Assembly: GCA_949987705.1 (NCBI GenBank)
Contig: OX465281.1
Span: 193,861,112-193,925,111, forward strand
DNA: 64,000 nt
Source: Thereva unica
Lineage: Eukaryota > Arthropoda > Insecta > Diptera > Therevidae
Direction: 5' to 3'
The notes under the pieces are model-generated. The model was given only the letters and a program-made list of their open reading frames with translations. It was not told the origin of the DNA and searched no databases. This document shows positions 12,121 to 21,470 of the stretch, in pieces (the stretch's first letter is position 1; each line of letters opens with the position of its first letter). The position numbers and the translations under genes are program-made.

Positions 12121-13077
12121 TTAGACGTTATGGTTAGATGCTTGGATTTAAAGAGCCTAGACTGACTTTAGAAGGCTTTGTTGGCTTTTAGCAGTCAACC
12201 CAAGGTAGGGAAATTATTTTACCATTTGAAATTTTGCTCAAAATCTGGAGATGATGTTATCTGAAATAGTATTCGGTGTACAGTAAAAATTATAGTAAAA
12301 AACTTGGCTCCCTAGGAATAAAATAATTTAAAAACAAAAACATTTTAAATCGTAAAATGTTACAAAAATGAAGAATATTGGAATTGGGGGTTCCTTGAAG
12401 CTACATACTTCTAAATGGGATCACCCAAGTTTCTTTTTCCGTAAATACCCTGTATCAACTCCTGATAACTCTTATCGTCATTTTGTGTTGTGTTTTAATT
12501 CTTGTTTTTAATTGTTTAATTTTTTCTTCTTTTAATAATATTAATCATTTAACATCGAAATTATTTTCAATTATTTGTAGTGCTGTTCAATTAATTTCAA
12601 TAACGTGAAGACTTTCCTTGAAAAAAATTGTGATTTGCGGTTTTCTGATAGTGGATTCATTGTTATTTTTTTTTTTTGTATTGCGGTGCTTCATGTCAAA
12701 TTTGGTTTCTTGCATGTATTAGAAATGAGGTAGGAAACCGTTTTTATGTTTGGCTTGGGGTGCAATTTTTAATATTATTTGTTAAAGAAAGCAAAGCATA
12801 GATAAAATAGTGGTGGAAATAAAACTTTTATTTATTTCTAGTTTTTTTTTTTTTAAGGTTAGAACTGCTTTGTACAACTTTTATGTGTTTGGCACCTATA
12901 TGTATGCAATTGTTTTATTTACCCATTTTTAATTCGTTTCTCAAACTGCAAAGTTTCTAACTTCTGTTGAGAACTTTTTTTTTAATTTTTTAATTTTTGT
13001 TTCTCTGCTATCTCCTTTTTATTTTTATTTATTTATTTATTTATCTTTTTATATCAATATATATCATTGTTTTCGTC
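12121..13077. other. T-rich stretch, possibly the 5' UTR of the next LINE
   Basis: There is no open frame of note. The stretch is rich in T runs and ends in repeated TTTATT units directly before the ATG at 13078. Its last part could be the 5' untranslated leader of the LINE that follows. Confidence 0.4.
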
Positions 13078-14392
13078 ATGGCGGATCAACCATGCAAGAG
13101 GTGTTCTTCGGAAATCGCCCGTGACGGGATTTCCTGTGATTTGGTTTGTGGAGGCGTTTTCCATCCTTCTTGCCTCAAGATCAGTAGCAAATCTTCGGCT
13201 CCTAGAGGGCCCACGTAGCGATTGCTCTGACATCAAACCCTGTCATGTGCTGAGAATGATGAAAGACATCTCTGACGCTTTTCTCGTTGATCACGAAAAA
13301 GTCATGGATCGTCTTAACTCCTTCTCCAGCAACATCTTGCATTTTCAAATGCTAGCCGATGACGTCCAGTCCATCAATGCCCGGCTTGACACGTTGTCTG
13401 ACACCCTGAACTCCGTTGTGACCAATACGGGTTCCTTGATTGAGAAATTTGATAAAATTTCTACCCGAGTTGCAACAGCACTAGAATCGTTAGACGACAT
13501 ACACTCGGCGATACTTAATCCGGTCGCCACTTCTTCCTCCTGCACTTTTAGCTCCTCGGCTTCTGTCCATCCTATATTGGACGACATAAAAAGGAATACC
13601 AAGCGTGTCAGGGTTGATATTGAATCGCTGTCATCAGCAGTGATTCAAAATCACAATGCCCTGAGCTCCCTATCCTTAAAATTGGAGAGCGTCGTTGTTA
13701 CAAATAAGACCTCCCCAGCGACGGCAGCATCTGATGACGCTCTGCAGGTTGAGGAGCAGCCTCTGTCTTCACCCTGTCCCGCGCCTACTTCTCGTTCGGA
13801 GAACGTCTTCTTGCCACAGGAGGCCGTCAATTCAATTGCACCTATTATTAAGGTGCGTCGTAAAAGTCGCAGGAAAAATCGAAATCGCCAAGCCATCATT
13901 GGTGACGGTGTCACCCCGAGTTCCTTGCCCCGCGTTCCAGGGATAGAATCGATCTCTAGGCCGGTCTCGGTATCAACCTCTTCAACCGTAATAGTGGGCA
14001 ACCCCCAGGTCACTGAAGCTACAGTTTCCCTAGAACCGTGCACCCCTCTGATTACGATACCGCGACCTTTAGATATCTTTATATCACGATTCTCTCCTGA
14101 AACTACGACGGAGTCTGTCTGTGAATATTTAAGGAAACAATCTATAGACCCTGGAACTGTTTCATGCAGAAAAGTCAGCAAGGCTTCCAAGCCTGTTGCT
14201 TCTTTCGTTTTGTCTGCACCGCCCGTTATTGCCGAGACTCTTTTAGATCCTGGTTTCTGGCCTGCTGGTGCCCTTACCAAGCTCTTTGTTCCCCGTACCC
14301 GTACTCGAGCACATCACTCAAACGTTTCCATTCCGAGAACACCAAGGATGTCGAAAAACTTGAGATCCTTTCCCTCTACTACCAAAACGTAA
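13078..14392 (+). pseudogene. LINE ORF1 (PHD finger plus coiled coil), frameshifted
   Basis: The ATG at 13078 opens a short frame with CKRC, then CDLVCGGVFHPSC, the start of a PHD-type zinc finger as in CR1-group ORF1 proteins. That frame stops at 13218. The sequence continues in another frame from about 13190 with a long helical segment rich in heptads (VMDRLNSFSSNILHF.., INARLDTLSDTLNSVV) and ends at 14392. One frameshift therefore separates zinc finger and coiled coil. ORF1 of this group binds the element RNA. The basic KVRRKSRRKNRNR run in the second half fits nucleic-acid binding. Confidence 0.75.
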
Positions 14393-15027
14393 GGGGGACA
14401 AGGTCAAAAACTAACGACATCCTTCAGGCATCAATGGCTAGCGGGTTCGATGTCATAGCGTTCGCGGAAACCAGGCTTCACGAAGGCATTCTTATTGCTG
14501 AACTCTTCGATTCCTTCTACCAATTCTTTCGGAGGGACCTTCACACTGACTCGGAAGCTCGCGGGGGTGGCGTACTTCTTGCATGCCGCAGCCACCTTAA
14601 TTGTAACCCAATTTCGCGTGCTAGTTTCTCTAACCATTCGGACATTGAGCTTTTCGCTCTCAAGATTTCTTTTTCAAAATCAAATCTCTTCCTGTTGTGC
14701 TGCTATATCCCACCATATATGATAAGCACACTTGACGATGGAGGTATGAACGTCTATGATATTCTCATCTCCTGTGTTGATTATAGCCTGAATATGATGA
14801 ACCCTGGTGATGAATTACTTCTTCTTGGCGACTTGACTGGTTACGTGGTTTGCATGCGATTTTTCATTCTGTGTTTTTATTTTTAATTTTTATTTCTTTC
14901 ATAATTTATTTTTATTTTTTCTATGTTTGCATGCTTCAGCCGAGCCCACGCGGTCGTGGTAAATGTTTCTCAGCCCAGCTGAGAAGTGCGCCTTCTTCAT
15001 AAGAAGGGAAACTCTATTATTATTATT
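14360..15027 (+). pseudogene. LINE endonuclease N-half joined to the LINE 3' end
   Basis: After ORF1 the frame ending at 14886 reads LYYQNVRGTRSKTNDI, then IAFAETRLHEG and finally LLLLGDLT, the first half of an APE-type endonuclease. GDLT should be GDFN. The frame then stops in T-rich DNA and passes into a 3' tail with CAGCCCAGCTGAGAAG and an ATT run (15011-15027). The rest of the endonuclease and all of the reverse transcriptase are missing. The simplest reading is an internally deleted, non-autonomous LINE with both ends kept. Confidence 0.7.
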
Positions 15028-15620
15028 ATCATAGTGGATAGTGGGGATAGCCTCTCTCTGGCACAATTTTTTTTTTTTTTTTTTTTTTCAAATATATCCA
15101 GGAATCACCCCTGAAAATATAAGTCGTATAGTCCTACTTGTCATAGGCCACATAGTCGTTCATGTCTAATAGTAAGCTTAGCTGGGCAGCTTGGGGAAGG
15201 CAGTAAGCCTAGCGGTTGATGTTATATGAGTTTATTTTTTTAACATCCGGCTGAGGCACAACTGTCGTGGTTAGCTTGGTGGCATGCCTAGGCCCGCCAT
15301 AAAGGAGGGCAACTGGGTCGATTTGCTATGGGCCACAGAATGGAGGGGTCCTCGAGAATAGAGTAAAACTCATCAAGTGAAAACCCTACCTTCCTACCTA
15401 TTAATCCTTTAGGGGCCCGAAACTAGCTTGGAACCCAAGAAGCCAAAACCGCCATATCCCTGCGTTCTAATTGTCTGAAACACAAGCACACTAAAATATA
15501 TGTTATGTTTTTGTATAGGTATGGATTCTTCTACTCATCACATTTATGTAGTAAACAGTATTTTTCTTTGTTCCATTTCCGCAAAGTCGTCGATGACATC
15601 ATCATAGTCAATATTTTCTG
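15028..15620. other. Spacer before the Polinton
   Basis: I see no gene. A run of about 20 T sits near 15068-15089. The stretch ends at the 6-bp Polinton target duplication. Confidence 0.5.
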
Positions 15621-15626
15621 CCAGTT
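15621..15626. repeat. Polinton target site duplication, left
   Basis: CCAGTT lies immediately outside the left end and is repeated exactly at 30165-30170. Six base pairs is the duplication length made by Polinton integrases. Confidence 0.95.
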
Positions 15627-16267
15627 AGTAGTAGAGCTAGGCCGGTACCAAGCCACCTAGGAGGTGGCTTCGTAGTGACATAGGATTTGGGGGGGTCTGA
15701 AAGCTCTTCATGTACGTGTACGAGGTGTTTTAGGTTTGTGTCTTGGATAAGGTGGCTTAGAGTTGGTGTGTGGAGATGGGTGAAAGCTCTTTATGTGCGT
15801 GTATGAGGTGTTTTAGGTTTGTGTCTTGGATAAGGTGACTTGAAAGCTCTTGATGTGGGTGTATGAGGTATTTTTTGGTGTGAGTCATGGATAAGGTGGC
15901 TTACAGTTGGTGGTTGGAGATGGGTGAAAGTTCTGGTCTTGGATGTGGTGTAGAACCGGCATGGGATTTGGGGGTGTGACTGAAAGCTCTGGATGTAAGT
16001 TTGTGTCTTGGATGGGGTGGCCCAGAGCAGGCATGGGATTTGAAGGTGGTGCAGAACGGGCATGGAATTTGACCCAGAGCAGGAATTGAAGGTGGCGCAG
16101 AAATGTCTTGGGATATGGCCCAGAGCTGGCATGGGATTTGGGGATGTGACTTAAGGCTCTGGATGTATGTTTGCGTGGCCCAGAATCGGTATGGGGTGGG
16201 AAGTTGGTGCGAGATGTGAGCGCCAGCTGTGAGAAGCTAGCTGAACTAAGAATTAAAGAAGCTCTTG
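15627..16267. repeat. Polinton left terminal inverted repeat
   Basis: This is matched in reverse by 29524-30164, ending inward at AAGAAGCTCTTG. Identity is near complete except in a 13-bp block 14-26 bases from the tip. The repeat contains internal sub-repeats built on TGAAAGCTCT and GTGTCTTGGAT. Confidence 0.95.
15636..15682. repeat. Near-terminal hairpin, left end
   Basis: AAGCCACCT and AGGTGGCTT pair around an AGG loop, and the outer stem pairs imperfectly. I count 17 of 22 positions paired, including one G-T. The right end has the same fold with GG/CC where this end has AA/TT. Confidence 0.7.
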
Positions 16268-16305
16268 AGGGATCTTTTGTAATGATCTTTGATTCAATTA
16301 TTATG

Positions 16306-16342
16306 TATATAAATCCTTGAAGGGGGAATGTTAGGTTAGTTT
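16306..16342 (+). promoter_or_regulatory. TATA plus initiator for the left small-gene cluster
   Basis: TATATAAA starts at 16306 and GTTAGTTT has its A at 16338, 32 bases on. The first ATG follows at 16359. Confidence 0.6.
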
Positions 16343-16358
16343 TCTTCCGGTTGCGGTG

Positions 16359-16544
16359 ATGAACAGTTATAAGGATTCAACCAGATTGCTTCAGGAAAAG
16401 TGTGATAAAGGAAGCAAAGTAAAAGAATTAAAATATCAGCTGAATTCTCTATCAATTAAATCAAAGCAATCATCATCATCATCATCATCTGAGAGTAAAG
16501 ATACTTCTTCATCCATAAGATATCAGCAGATAAAGGATAGGTAA
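16359..16544 (+). CDS. Small serine-rich Polinton protein
   Basis: This is a 61-codon frame from the ATG at 16359, the first ATG after the predicted start of transcription. The N-terminal half is charged and helical (LLQEKC..KVKELKYQL), followed by a run of seven serines encoded by a TCA repeat. I recognise no domain. The stop is 2 bp before the next ATG, so the two could be read from one mRNA by reinitiation. It could be a leader peptide rather than a functional protein. Confidence 0.45.
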   Translation: MNSYKDSTRLLQEKCDKGSKVKELKYQLNSLSIKSKQSSSSSSSESKDTSSSIRYQQIKDR

Positions 16545-16546
16545 AT

Positions 16547-16849
16547 ATGAGCATCCCAAAATTTCTCGAAGAATACTCTAGTATTCGGCTGGAGGAGCAT
16601 AAGGAAAAAATAGAGAAACTCTACAGATATGTCCAAGAATATGAAAATGCTGGAAAAGTTTATTCTATACATGGAGCACATTACAAGAACTGCCCATGGT
16701 CGAACGATAAAACAACTTGTGGGCCAGATACGTGTGGATGCTGTTTTGTGGAGCGGTATAAACAGGCGGCTCAACGCCTAATAAATTTTTATGTGCAGAT
16801 CACCAAAAGCAGCTGTAGAGAATGCAGAAAAGAGTTCGATTTACACTAA
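16547..16849 (+). CDS. Cysteine-rich small Polinton protein
   Basis: This is a 100-residue frame with an N-terminal helical part (about residues 1-40) and a Cys/His cluster: H44, CPW, CG, CGCC, then CREC near the C-terminus. The spacing could bind zinc. I do not recognise the family. The frame overlaps the next gene by 28 bp in a different phase, as expected of a compact viral-type transcription unit. It probably shares the promoter at 16306. Confidence 0.5.
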   Translation: MSIPKFLEEYSSIRLEEHKEKIEKLYRYVQEYENAGKVYSIHGAHYKNCPWSNDKTTCGPDTCGCCFVERYKQAAQRLINFYVQITKSSCRECRKEFDLH

Positions 16850-17052
16850 CACCAGATGTACACATCATGCATGTATGGGATTTCGCTTATAGAGCCAGCC
16901 GCCTGGGGCAATGGCACATATGTGCCCTTGATAGATGCAGATTTCAACAGAGAATCATCAATACAAGTAAAATCCTAGAGCCCATATTAAACCAACATCA
17001 TCGTGAAAAAATATATAGCATAAGATTTGAAAATAAAACAAATTTGTTATAA
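16822..17052 (+). CDS. PPP1R15/GADD34-like protein (PP1 targeting domain)
   Basis: The 76-residue product corresponds almost end to end to the conserved core of PPP1R15 (GADD34/CReP). In that family the core docks the catalytic subunit of protein phosphatase 1 through an RVxF motif and directs it to phosphorylated eIF2alpha, reversing translation shut-off. Visible here: RVRF at residues 4-7, W19, an A..R.G.W stretch at 22-31 and DRCRFQQRI at 37-45. The spacings are those I know for the family. Large DNA viruses carry related proteins against PKR-type defence. The gene overlaps the previous one by 28 bp and its last codons lie over a poly(A) signal. The function is inferred from the motif pattern alone. 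Confidence 0.7.
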   Translation: MQKRVRFTLTPDVHIMHVWDFAYRASRLGQWHICALDRCRFQQRIINTSKILEPILNQHHREKIYSIRFENKTNLL

Positions 17053-17075
17053 AAAAAATGTCTTTTTATTTAATT
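17030..17075. terminator. Shared convergent poly(A) region, left
   Basis: AATAAA on the plus strand (17032-17037) lies inside the last codons of the GADD34-like gene. TTTATT at 17065-17070 gives AATAAA for the minus-strand integrase remnant. The AAATAAAACAAATTT.TTATAA block is nearly identical to the one at 23557-23578. Confidence 0.65.
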
Positions 17076-17881
17076 TATAATACATCATTAGCATTTATCC
17101 AAGAATTATGTTCTCGTGAGAACCCCAACCATTTAACATAAACTTTATCACCGCTCTTTTTCAATATTTTTTCAACTAGGTAGAGATCTGAGTGTTTAAC
17201 TTTCTGCAATTCCTTTTCATAGAATCCACCTTTAATGGGGTTGCCCTGGTAGTCCTCAAGTTGATATGTCGGTGGATTAGTCAGTTGAACCTTGGAGATT
17301 TTAAAGATTTCAGTTGTCCAGTTTGGTGTGTAGCCTTTTTCAAATAGATGTTTATATTTGCTTATGCGGACGCGGTCTCCTATTTTATATGCAGGTGAAG
17401 GGGCAATTTTGATGTGATTATAGGCTGTAGCAAGAAGTAGCTTTTCATTTGTCCTATTAACATCACAGGGGCGCATTTTAATTGTTCGATGTTTTTTTGT
17501 ATTGTATTGTGATAGCAGTTTTTTCATCATAGAAATCCATTTGTAGGATCCATTCATGCTAAATTCCTTCCACATCATGCTCTTTAAAGTTCGGTTGAAT
17601 CTTTCCACTATTGCCTCAGAATAACTCGGTGGCTCTAGCTTTAAGTATTTACGTGGTGGTGGTGGTGGTGTGTATGCTTCTTCATTGCCCTCTTGCTTAA
17701 TTTCATCTTCTTCTTCTTTTGGTTCAAGTTTCACTGATGCTGCTGTTGTTGTGAGCTTTTTCAGCGTGTTGGTTATAGGTTTAAATGTTTCCTCTAATTG
17801 AGCTTCAGATTCAATTTTACCAGTCTTGAGAGCTTTATATTTTCTTCGTATAGCCTCACGAGTCTTTATAATATCCTTCAT
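17075..17881 (-). pseudogene. Integrase remnant fused to another Polinton protein's N-terminus
   Basis: One open 268-codon frame joins two unlike parts. Residues 1-85 are a charged helical start (EAIRRKYKALKTGKIESEAQ..) and a proline-rich linker. They resemble the N-terminus of a separate, uncharacterised Polinton protein that I recall as DUF8207-bearing. From residue 90 the frame reads AIVERFNRTLK, which includes the last catalytic Glu of a DDE integrase, then the SYKW and NTKKHRTIKMRP segments. An SH3-like part follows, then a C-terminal chromodomain (DLYLVEKIL..VKWLGFSREHNSWI, about 232-268). The zinc-binding HHCC domain and both catalytic Asp are absent. A deletion removed about half of each gene and left the frame open. 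It can still bind DNA or chromatin in principle but cannot catalyse integration. Confidence 0.85.
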
Positions 17882-17921
17882 CAATTATTCATTCATGTTG
17901 CTACACAGGTGGTTACAGCTA

Positions 17922-17957
17922 CAATGATGTACAGCTATGCTAATAAGCATTTATATA
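17922..17957 (-). promoter_or_regulatory. TATA plus initiator for the integrase remnant
   Basis: On the minus strand TATATAAAT starts at 17957 and TCATTG has its A at 17925, 32 bases on. The tandem array begins only about 15 bp upstream of the TATA box. The ATG is at 17881. Confidence 0.6.
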
Positions 17958-17971
17958 GATCCAGACGTACC

Positions 17972-19836
17972 AGGCAGGTCAACCAGATAGATCAGCCAGA
18001 CACACCAGCCAGACAGACCAGCCAACCAGCCAGACAGACCAGCCAGACAGACCAGCCAACCAGCCAGACAGACCGGCCAACCGGCCAGACAGACCAACCA
18101 ACCAGCCTGACAGACCAGCCAGACAGACCAGCCAACCAGCCAGACAGACCAGCCAACCAGCCAACCAGCCAGACAGACCAGCCAACCAGCCAGACAGACC
18201 AGCCAACCAGCCAGACAGACCAGCCAACCAGCCAGACAGACCAGCCAGACAGACCAGCCAACCAGCCAGACAGACCAGCCAACCAGCCAGACAGACCAGC
18301 CAGACAGACCAGCCAACCAGCCAGACAGACCAGCCAACCAGCCAGACAGACCAGCTAACCAGCCAGACAGACCAGCCAACCAGCCAGACAGACCAGCCAG
18401 ACAGACCAGCCAACCAGCCAGACAGACCAGCCAACCAGCCAGACAGACCAGCCAGACAGACCAGCCAACCAGCCAGACAGACCAGCCAACCAGCCAGACA
18501 GACCAGCCAGACAGACCAGCCAACCAGCCAGACAGACCAGCCAACCAGCCAGACAGACCAGCCAGCCAGCCAGACAGACCAGCCAGACAGACCAGCCAAC
18601 CAGCCAGACAGACCAGCCAACCAGCCAGACAGACCAGCCAACCAGCCAGACAGACCAGCCAGACAGACCAGCCAACCAGCCAGACAGACCAGCCAACCAG
18701 CCAGACAGACCAGCTAACCAGCCAGACAGACCAGCCAACCAGCCAGACAGACCAGCCAGACAGACCAGCCAACCAGCCAGACAGACCAGCCAACCAGCCA
18801 GACAGACCAGCCAGACAGACCAGCCAACCAGCCAGACAGACCAGCCAACCAGCCAGACAGACCAGCCAACCAGCCAGACAGACCAGCCAACCAGCCAGAC
18901 AGACCAGCTAACCAGCCAGACAGACCAGCCAACCAGCCAGACAGACCAGCCAGACAGACCAGCCAACCAGCCAGACAGACCAGCCAACCAGCCAGACAGA
19001 CCAGCCAGACAGACCAGCCAACCAGCCAGACAGACCAGCCAACCAGCCAGACAGACCAGCCAGACAGACCAGCCAACCAGCCAGACAGACCAGCCAACCA
19101 GCCAGACAGACCAGCTAACCAGCCAGACAGACCAGCCAACCAGCCAGACAGACCAGCCAGACAGACCAGCCAACCAGCCAGACAGACCAGCCAACCAGCC
19201 AGACAGACCAGCCAGACAGACCAGCCAACCAGCCAGACAGACCAGCCAACCAGCCAGACAGACCAGCCAGACAGACCAGCCAACCAGCCAGACAGACCAG
19301 CCAACCAGCCAGACAGACCAGCCAGCCAGCCAGACAGACCAGCCAGACAGACCAGCCAACCAGCCAGACAGACCAGCCAACCAGCCAGACAGACCAGCCA
19401 ACCAGCCAGACAGACCAGCCAGACAGACCAGCCAACCAGCCAGACAGACCAGCCAACCAGCCAGACAGACCAGCTAACCAGCCAGACAGACCAGCCAACC
19501 AGCCAGACAGACCAGCCAGACAGACCAGCCAACCAACCAGACAGACCAGCCAACCAGCCAGACAGACCAGCCAGACAGACCAGCCAACCAGCCAGACAGA
19601 CCAGCCAACCAGCCAGACAGACCAGCCAACCAGCCAGACAGACCAGCCAACCAGCCAGACAGACCAGCTAACCAGCCAGACAGACCAGCCAACCAGCCAG
19701 ACAGACCAGCCAGACAGACCAGCCAACCAGCCAGACAGACCAGCCAACCAGCCAGACAGACCAGCCAGACAGACCAGCCAACCAGCCAGACAGACCAGCC
19801 AACCAGCCAGACAGACCAGCCAGACAGACCAGCCAG
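17972..19836. repeat. 1.87-kb tandem array of 21-bp and 13-bp units
   Basis: The array is built from two bricks, CAGCCAGACAGAC (13 bp) and CAGCCAAC (8 bp). They are arranged mostly as 13+8, 13+8, 13, giving 21-bp units broken by extra 13-bp units. Rare variants mark a higher-order period: CCAGCTAACC at 18351, 18710 and 18904 recurs at 19111, 19470 and 19664, and a GCCAGCCAGC variant at 18561 recurs at 19321, all 760 bp apart. The minus strand carries GGCTGGTTGGCTGG in every full unit, a two-tier G-quadruplex pattern. It fills the space between the ATPase stop and the integrase promoter. Confidence 0.97.
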
Positions 19837-19877
19837 GCGGAGCTGAAAGACCTGGTCAGCTGATTAGGTGGGCTCCT

Positions 19878-20561
19878 TCATAGGCTCATGAATACATCAA
19901 AGCCTTTTCGATATCGACCTTTGCCCATGGGGCTGTCCTTATCAATTACTAAGAATCCATATTTGTCTTTCCAACAGTTTGCACACGCTTTTCTGAACTT
20001 TGCGAATTCCATATCACTATTCACATGATCATTGTATACATGCTTCAGGTTCAAATCATCTTGTTTGAATATGATCAGAAAGTTTGCATTATCTCGGATT
20101 AGATGCTTTGGTATATGAGTATAAGTTTGACAGAGGTAAAAGCTGTCAATGTCGTTATGCCTCCCCATACAAAAGTAGGCTCTAATATTATTTTGTTTAT
20201 CGCAGGCTACATCATCAAAGATGAAAATTGAGTTTGGCTTTGCTTCCTCCGGTGGTATAACATCGTGGTTGTTAGAAAACGTATAATAGCCCAAACCTGA
20301 TATGTGAGCTACAACTTCTCCTAAATACTCGTATTTCGGCTGACTTAGCGACTTTGAGTAAATGTATATATTCTCGAATCTCAGACCGTTAGGATGCTCC
20401 AGTAGACTTAGCATAACATTTGTCTTGCCACAATTCGACGGTCCAACAATAATACCTCTTATACTGTTTGGTAGCAGCACCCCATGCTTCTTTGATGTAC
20501 TTGTAATTTCCACATCAGTATTTCTAACTGGTAGACACGCTTGTTGCTTGATAAACTTCAT
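19878..20561 (-). CDS. A32-like (FtsK/HerA) DNA-packaging ATPase
   Basis: This 227-residue P-loop ATPase would pump DNA into the capsid. Walker A is GPSNCGKT at about residues 40-47, and Walker B is IFIFDD at about 112-117. A YLCQTYTHIPK segment follows at the position of the conserved polar residue of this family. The ATG at 20561 is chosen because an initiator lies 10 bp upstream; a GTG nine bases earlier is less likely. The length is normal for Polintons and the frame looks intact. It is divergent from the PLA2 gene with 75 bp between the two ATGs. I see no poly(A) signal between its stop and the tandem array, so its mRNA may run through the array. Confidence 0.93.
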   Translation of the reverse strand: MKFIKQQACLPVRNTDVEITSTSKKHGVLLPNSIRGIIVGPSNCGKTNVMLSLLEHPNGLRFENIYIYSKSLSQPKYEYLGEVVAHISGLGYYTFSNNHDVIPPEEAKPNSIFIFDDVACDKQNNIRAYFCMGRHNDIDSFYLCQTYTHIPKHLIRDNANFLIIFKQDDLNLKHVYNDHVNSDMEFAKFRKACANCWKDKYGFLVIDKDSPMGKGRYRKGFDVFMSL

Positions 20562-20567
20562 GTTGCA

Positions 20568-20604
20568 CACTAACCCAATCCCTATAAATACCCGTACTTT
20601 TATA
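20568..20604 (-). promoter_or_regulatory. TATA plus initiator for the ATPase
   Basis: On the minus strand TATAAAAG starts at 20604 and TTAGTG has its A at 20571, 33 bases on. This leaves a leader of about 10 nt before the ATG. The element overlaps the divergent PLA2 promoter. Confidence 0.6.
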
Positions 20605-20617
20605 GGTTTTAATCAGT
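20583..20617 (+). promoter_or_regulatory. TATA plus initiator for the PLA2-protease unit
   Basis: TATAAATA starts at 20583 and TCAGTC, a consensus arthropod initiator, has its A at 20615, 32 bases on. The ATG follows at 20637. Confidence 0.75.
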
Positions 20618-20636
20618 CTTACAGTAAACCTATAAA

Positions 20637-21470
20637 ATGATTGACCATAGTAAGAAACGCACCATTCATCGAAGAGCTGCCAAGGGGGGAGGACTGTTAA
20701 ACACTGTTATAAATAAGTTACCGCTTGAGCTTCATCTACCGGGATATCAATACTGTGGTCCAGGAACAAAGTTAGCTAAAAGACTAGCCCGCGGTGATCC
20801 TGGCATCAACCCACTAGACGCAGCCTGCAAACAGCATGATATTGCATATCGAGATCATAAGGACTTAAGCGACCGACATATAGCTGACCGTATTTTAGAA
20901 GAAAAAGCCTGGCAACGAGTAACATCTAAAGACGCTAGCTTTGCAGAACGTGCTAACGCGCTATTAGTAACAAACGCCATGAAAGCTAAAATTAAAGTTG
21001 GAATGGGTGTCAAAGCAAAAATTACCTGCTCGAAGAAGAAGAGGAATACGTTACGTCCATCATTCCGCGAAGCTGTACGTAATGCTAGAAAAGTGTTAAA
21101 GCTGAAAAAGCCGAAAGACCTGTTGGAAGCTACTACAATTGCCCTAAGTGCGGCAAAGAATGTTATCAAGGGGAAGAAAAAATCTTACACTACGCCTAGA
21201 GTGATACCAGTACCTAAAGTAGGAGGAGTTTTACCGTTCCTCATTCCACTTTTTGCAGGTCTTTCAGCCGTTGGAGCGCTATCTGGAGGTGCAGCAGGTA
21301 TAGCTAAAGCTGTAAACGCCGCAAGTGTCGCACGTCGGGAGCTGCAGGAAGCGAAACGTCATAATGAGACAATGGAAGCTATAGCGCTAGGAAAACCTGG
21401 ACAAGGATTATTTCTAAAGCCATATAGGAAAGGACTGGGACTTTTTCTCAACACCCAACCAAAAAACTAA
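20637..21470 (+). CDS. PLA2-domain Polinton virion protein
   Basis: The protein has 277 residues. Residues about 34-85 are a phospholipase A2 fold of the parvovirus-VP1 type: YCGPG calcium loop at 39-43 and CKQHD with the catalytic His-Asp at 67-68. In related viruses this activity opens the endosomal membrane during entry. A basic middle (KKKRNTLRPSFREAVRNARK) suggests DNA or capsid binding. Residues about 200-225 are hydrophobic (LPFLIPLFAGLSAVGALSGG), followed by the conserved IAKAVN and RHNETMEAIALGK stretches of the family. The frame is intact. The stop at 21468 follows a slippery heptamer directly, and the protease lies in the -1 frame. Confidence 0.85.
   Translation: MIDHSKKRTIHRRAAKGGGLLNTVINKLPLELHLPGYQYCGPGTKLAKRLARGDPGINPLDAACKQHDIAYRDHKDLSDRHIADRILEEKAWQRVTSKDASFAERANALLVTNAMKAKIKVGMGVKAKITCSKKKRNTLRPSFREAVRNARKVLKLKKPKDLLEATTIALSAAKNVIKGKKKSYTTPRVIPVPKVGGVLPFLIPLFAGLSAVGALSGGAAGIAKAVNAASVARRELQEAKRHNETMEAIALGKPGQGLFLKPYRKGLGLFLNTQPKN

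Noticed and set aside
13345..14280. Minus-strand frames of 85 and 209 codons
   Set aside because: They are antisense to the LINE ORF1 coiled-coil and linker region and have no domain.
15791..16132. 113-codon frame, identical to one at 29659-30000
   Set aside because: It lies wholly within the Polinton inverted repeats, so identity follows from the repeat. Its composition follows the CCCATGCC and CACATCC sub-repeats. No domain.
17951..19747. Long minus-strand open frames (210-348 codons) of LSGWLAG and SVWLVGW repeats, and a plus-strand 186-codon frame rich in QTDQP
   Set aside because: They are translations of the tandem array. The 21-bp unit is a multiple of three and has no stop in several phases, so every phase is open. 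The 13-bp bricks shift the phase repeatedly. There is no start context or neighbouring gene.
17972..19836. Possible CRISPR array
   Set aside because: There are no unique spacers: the sequence between repeats is itself repeat. The context is a eukaryotic transposon.
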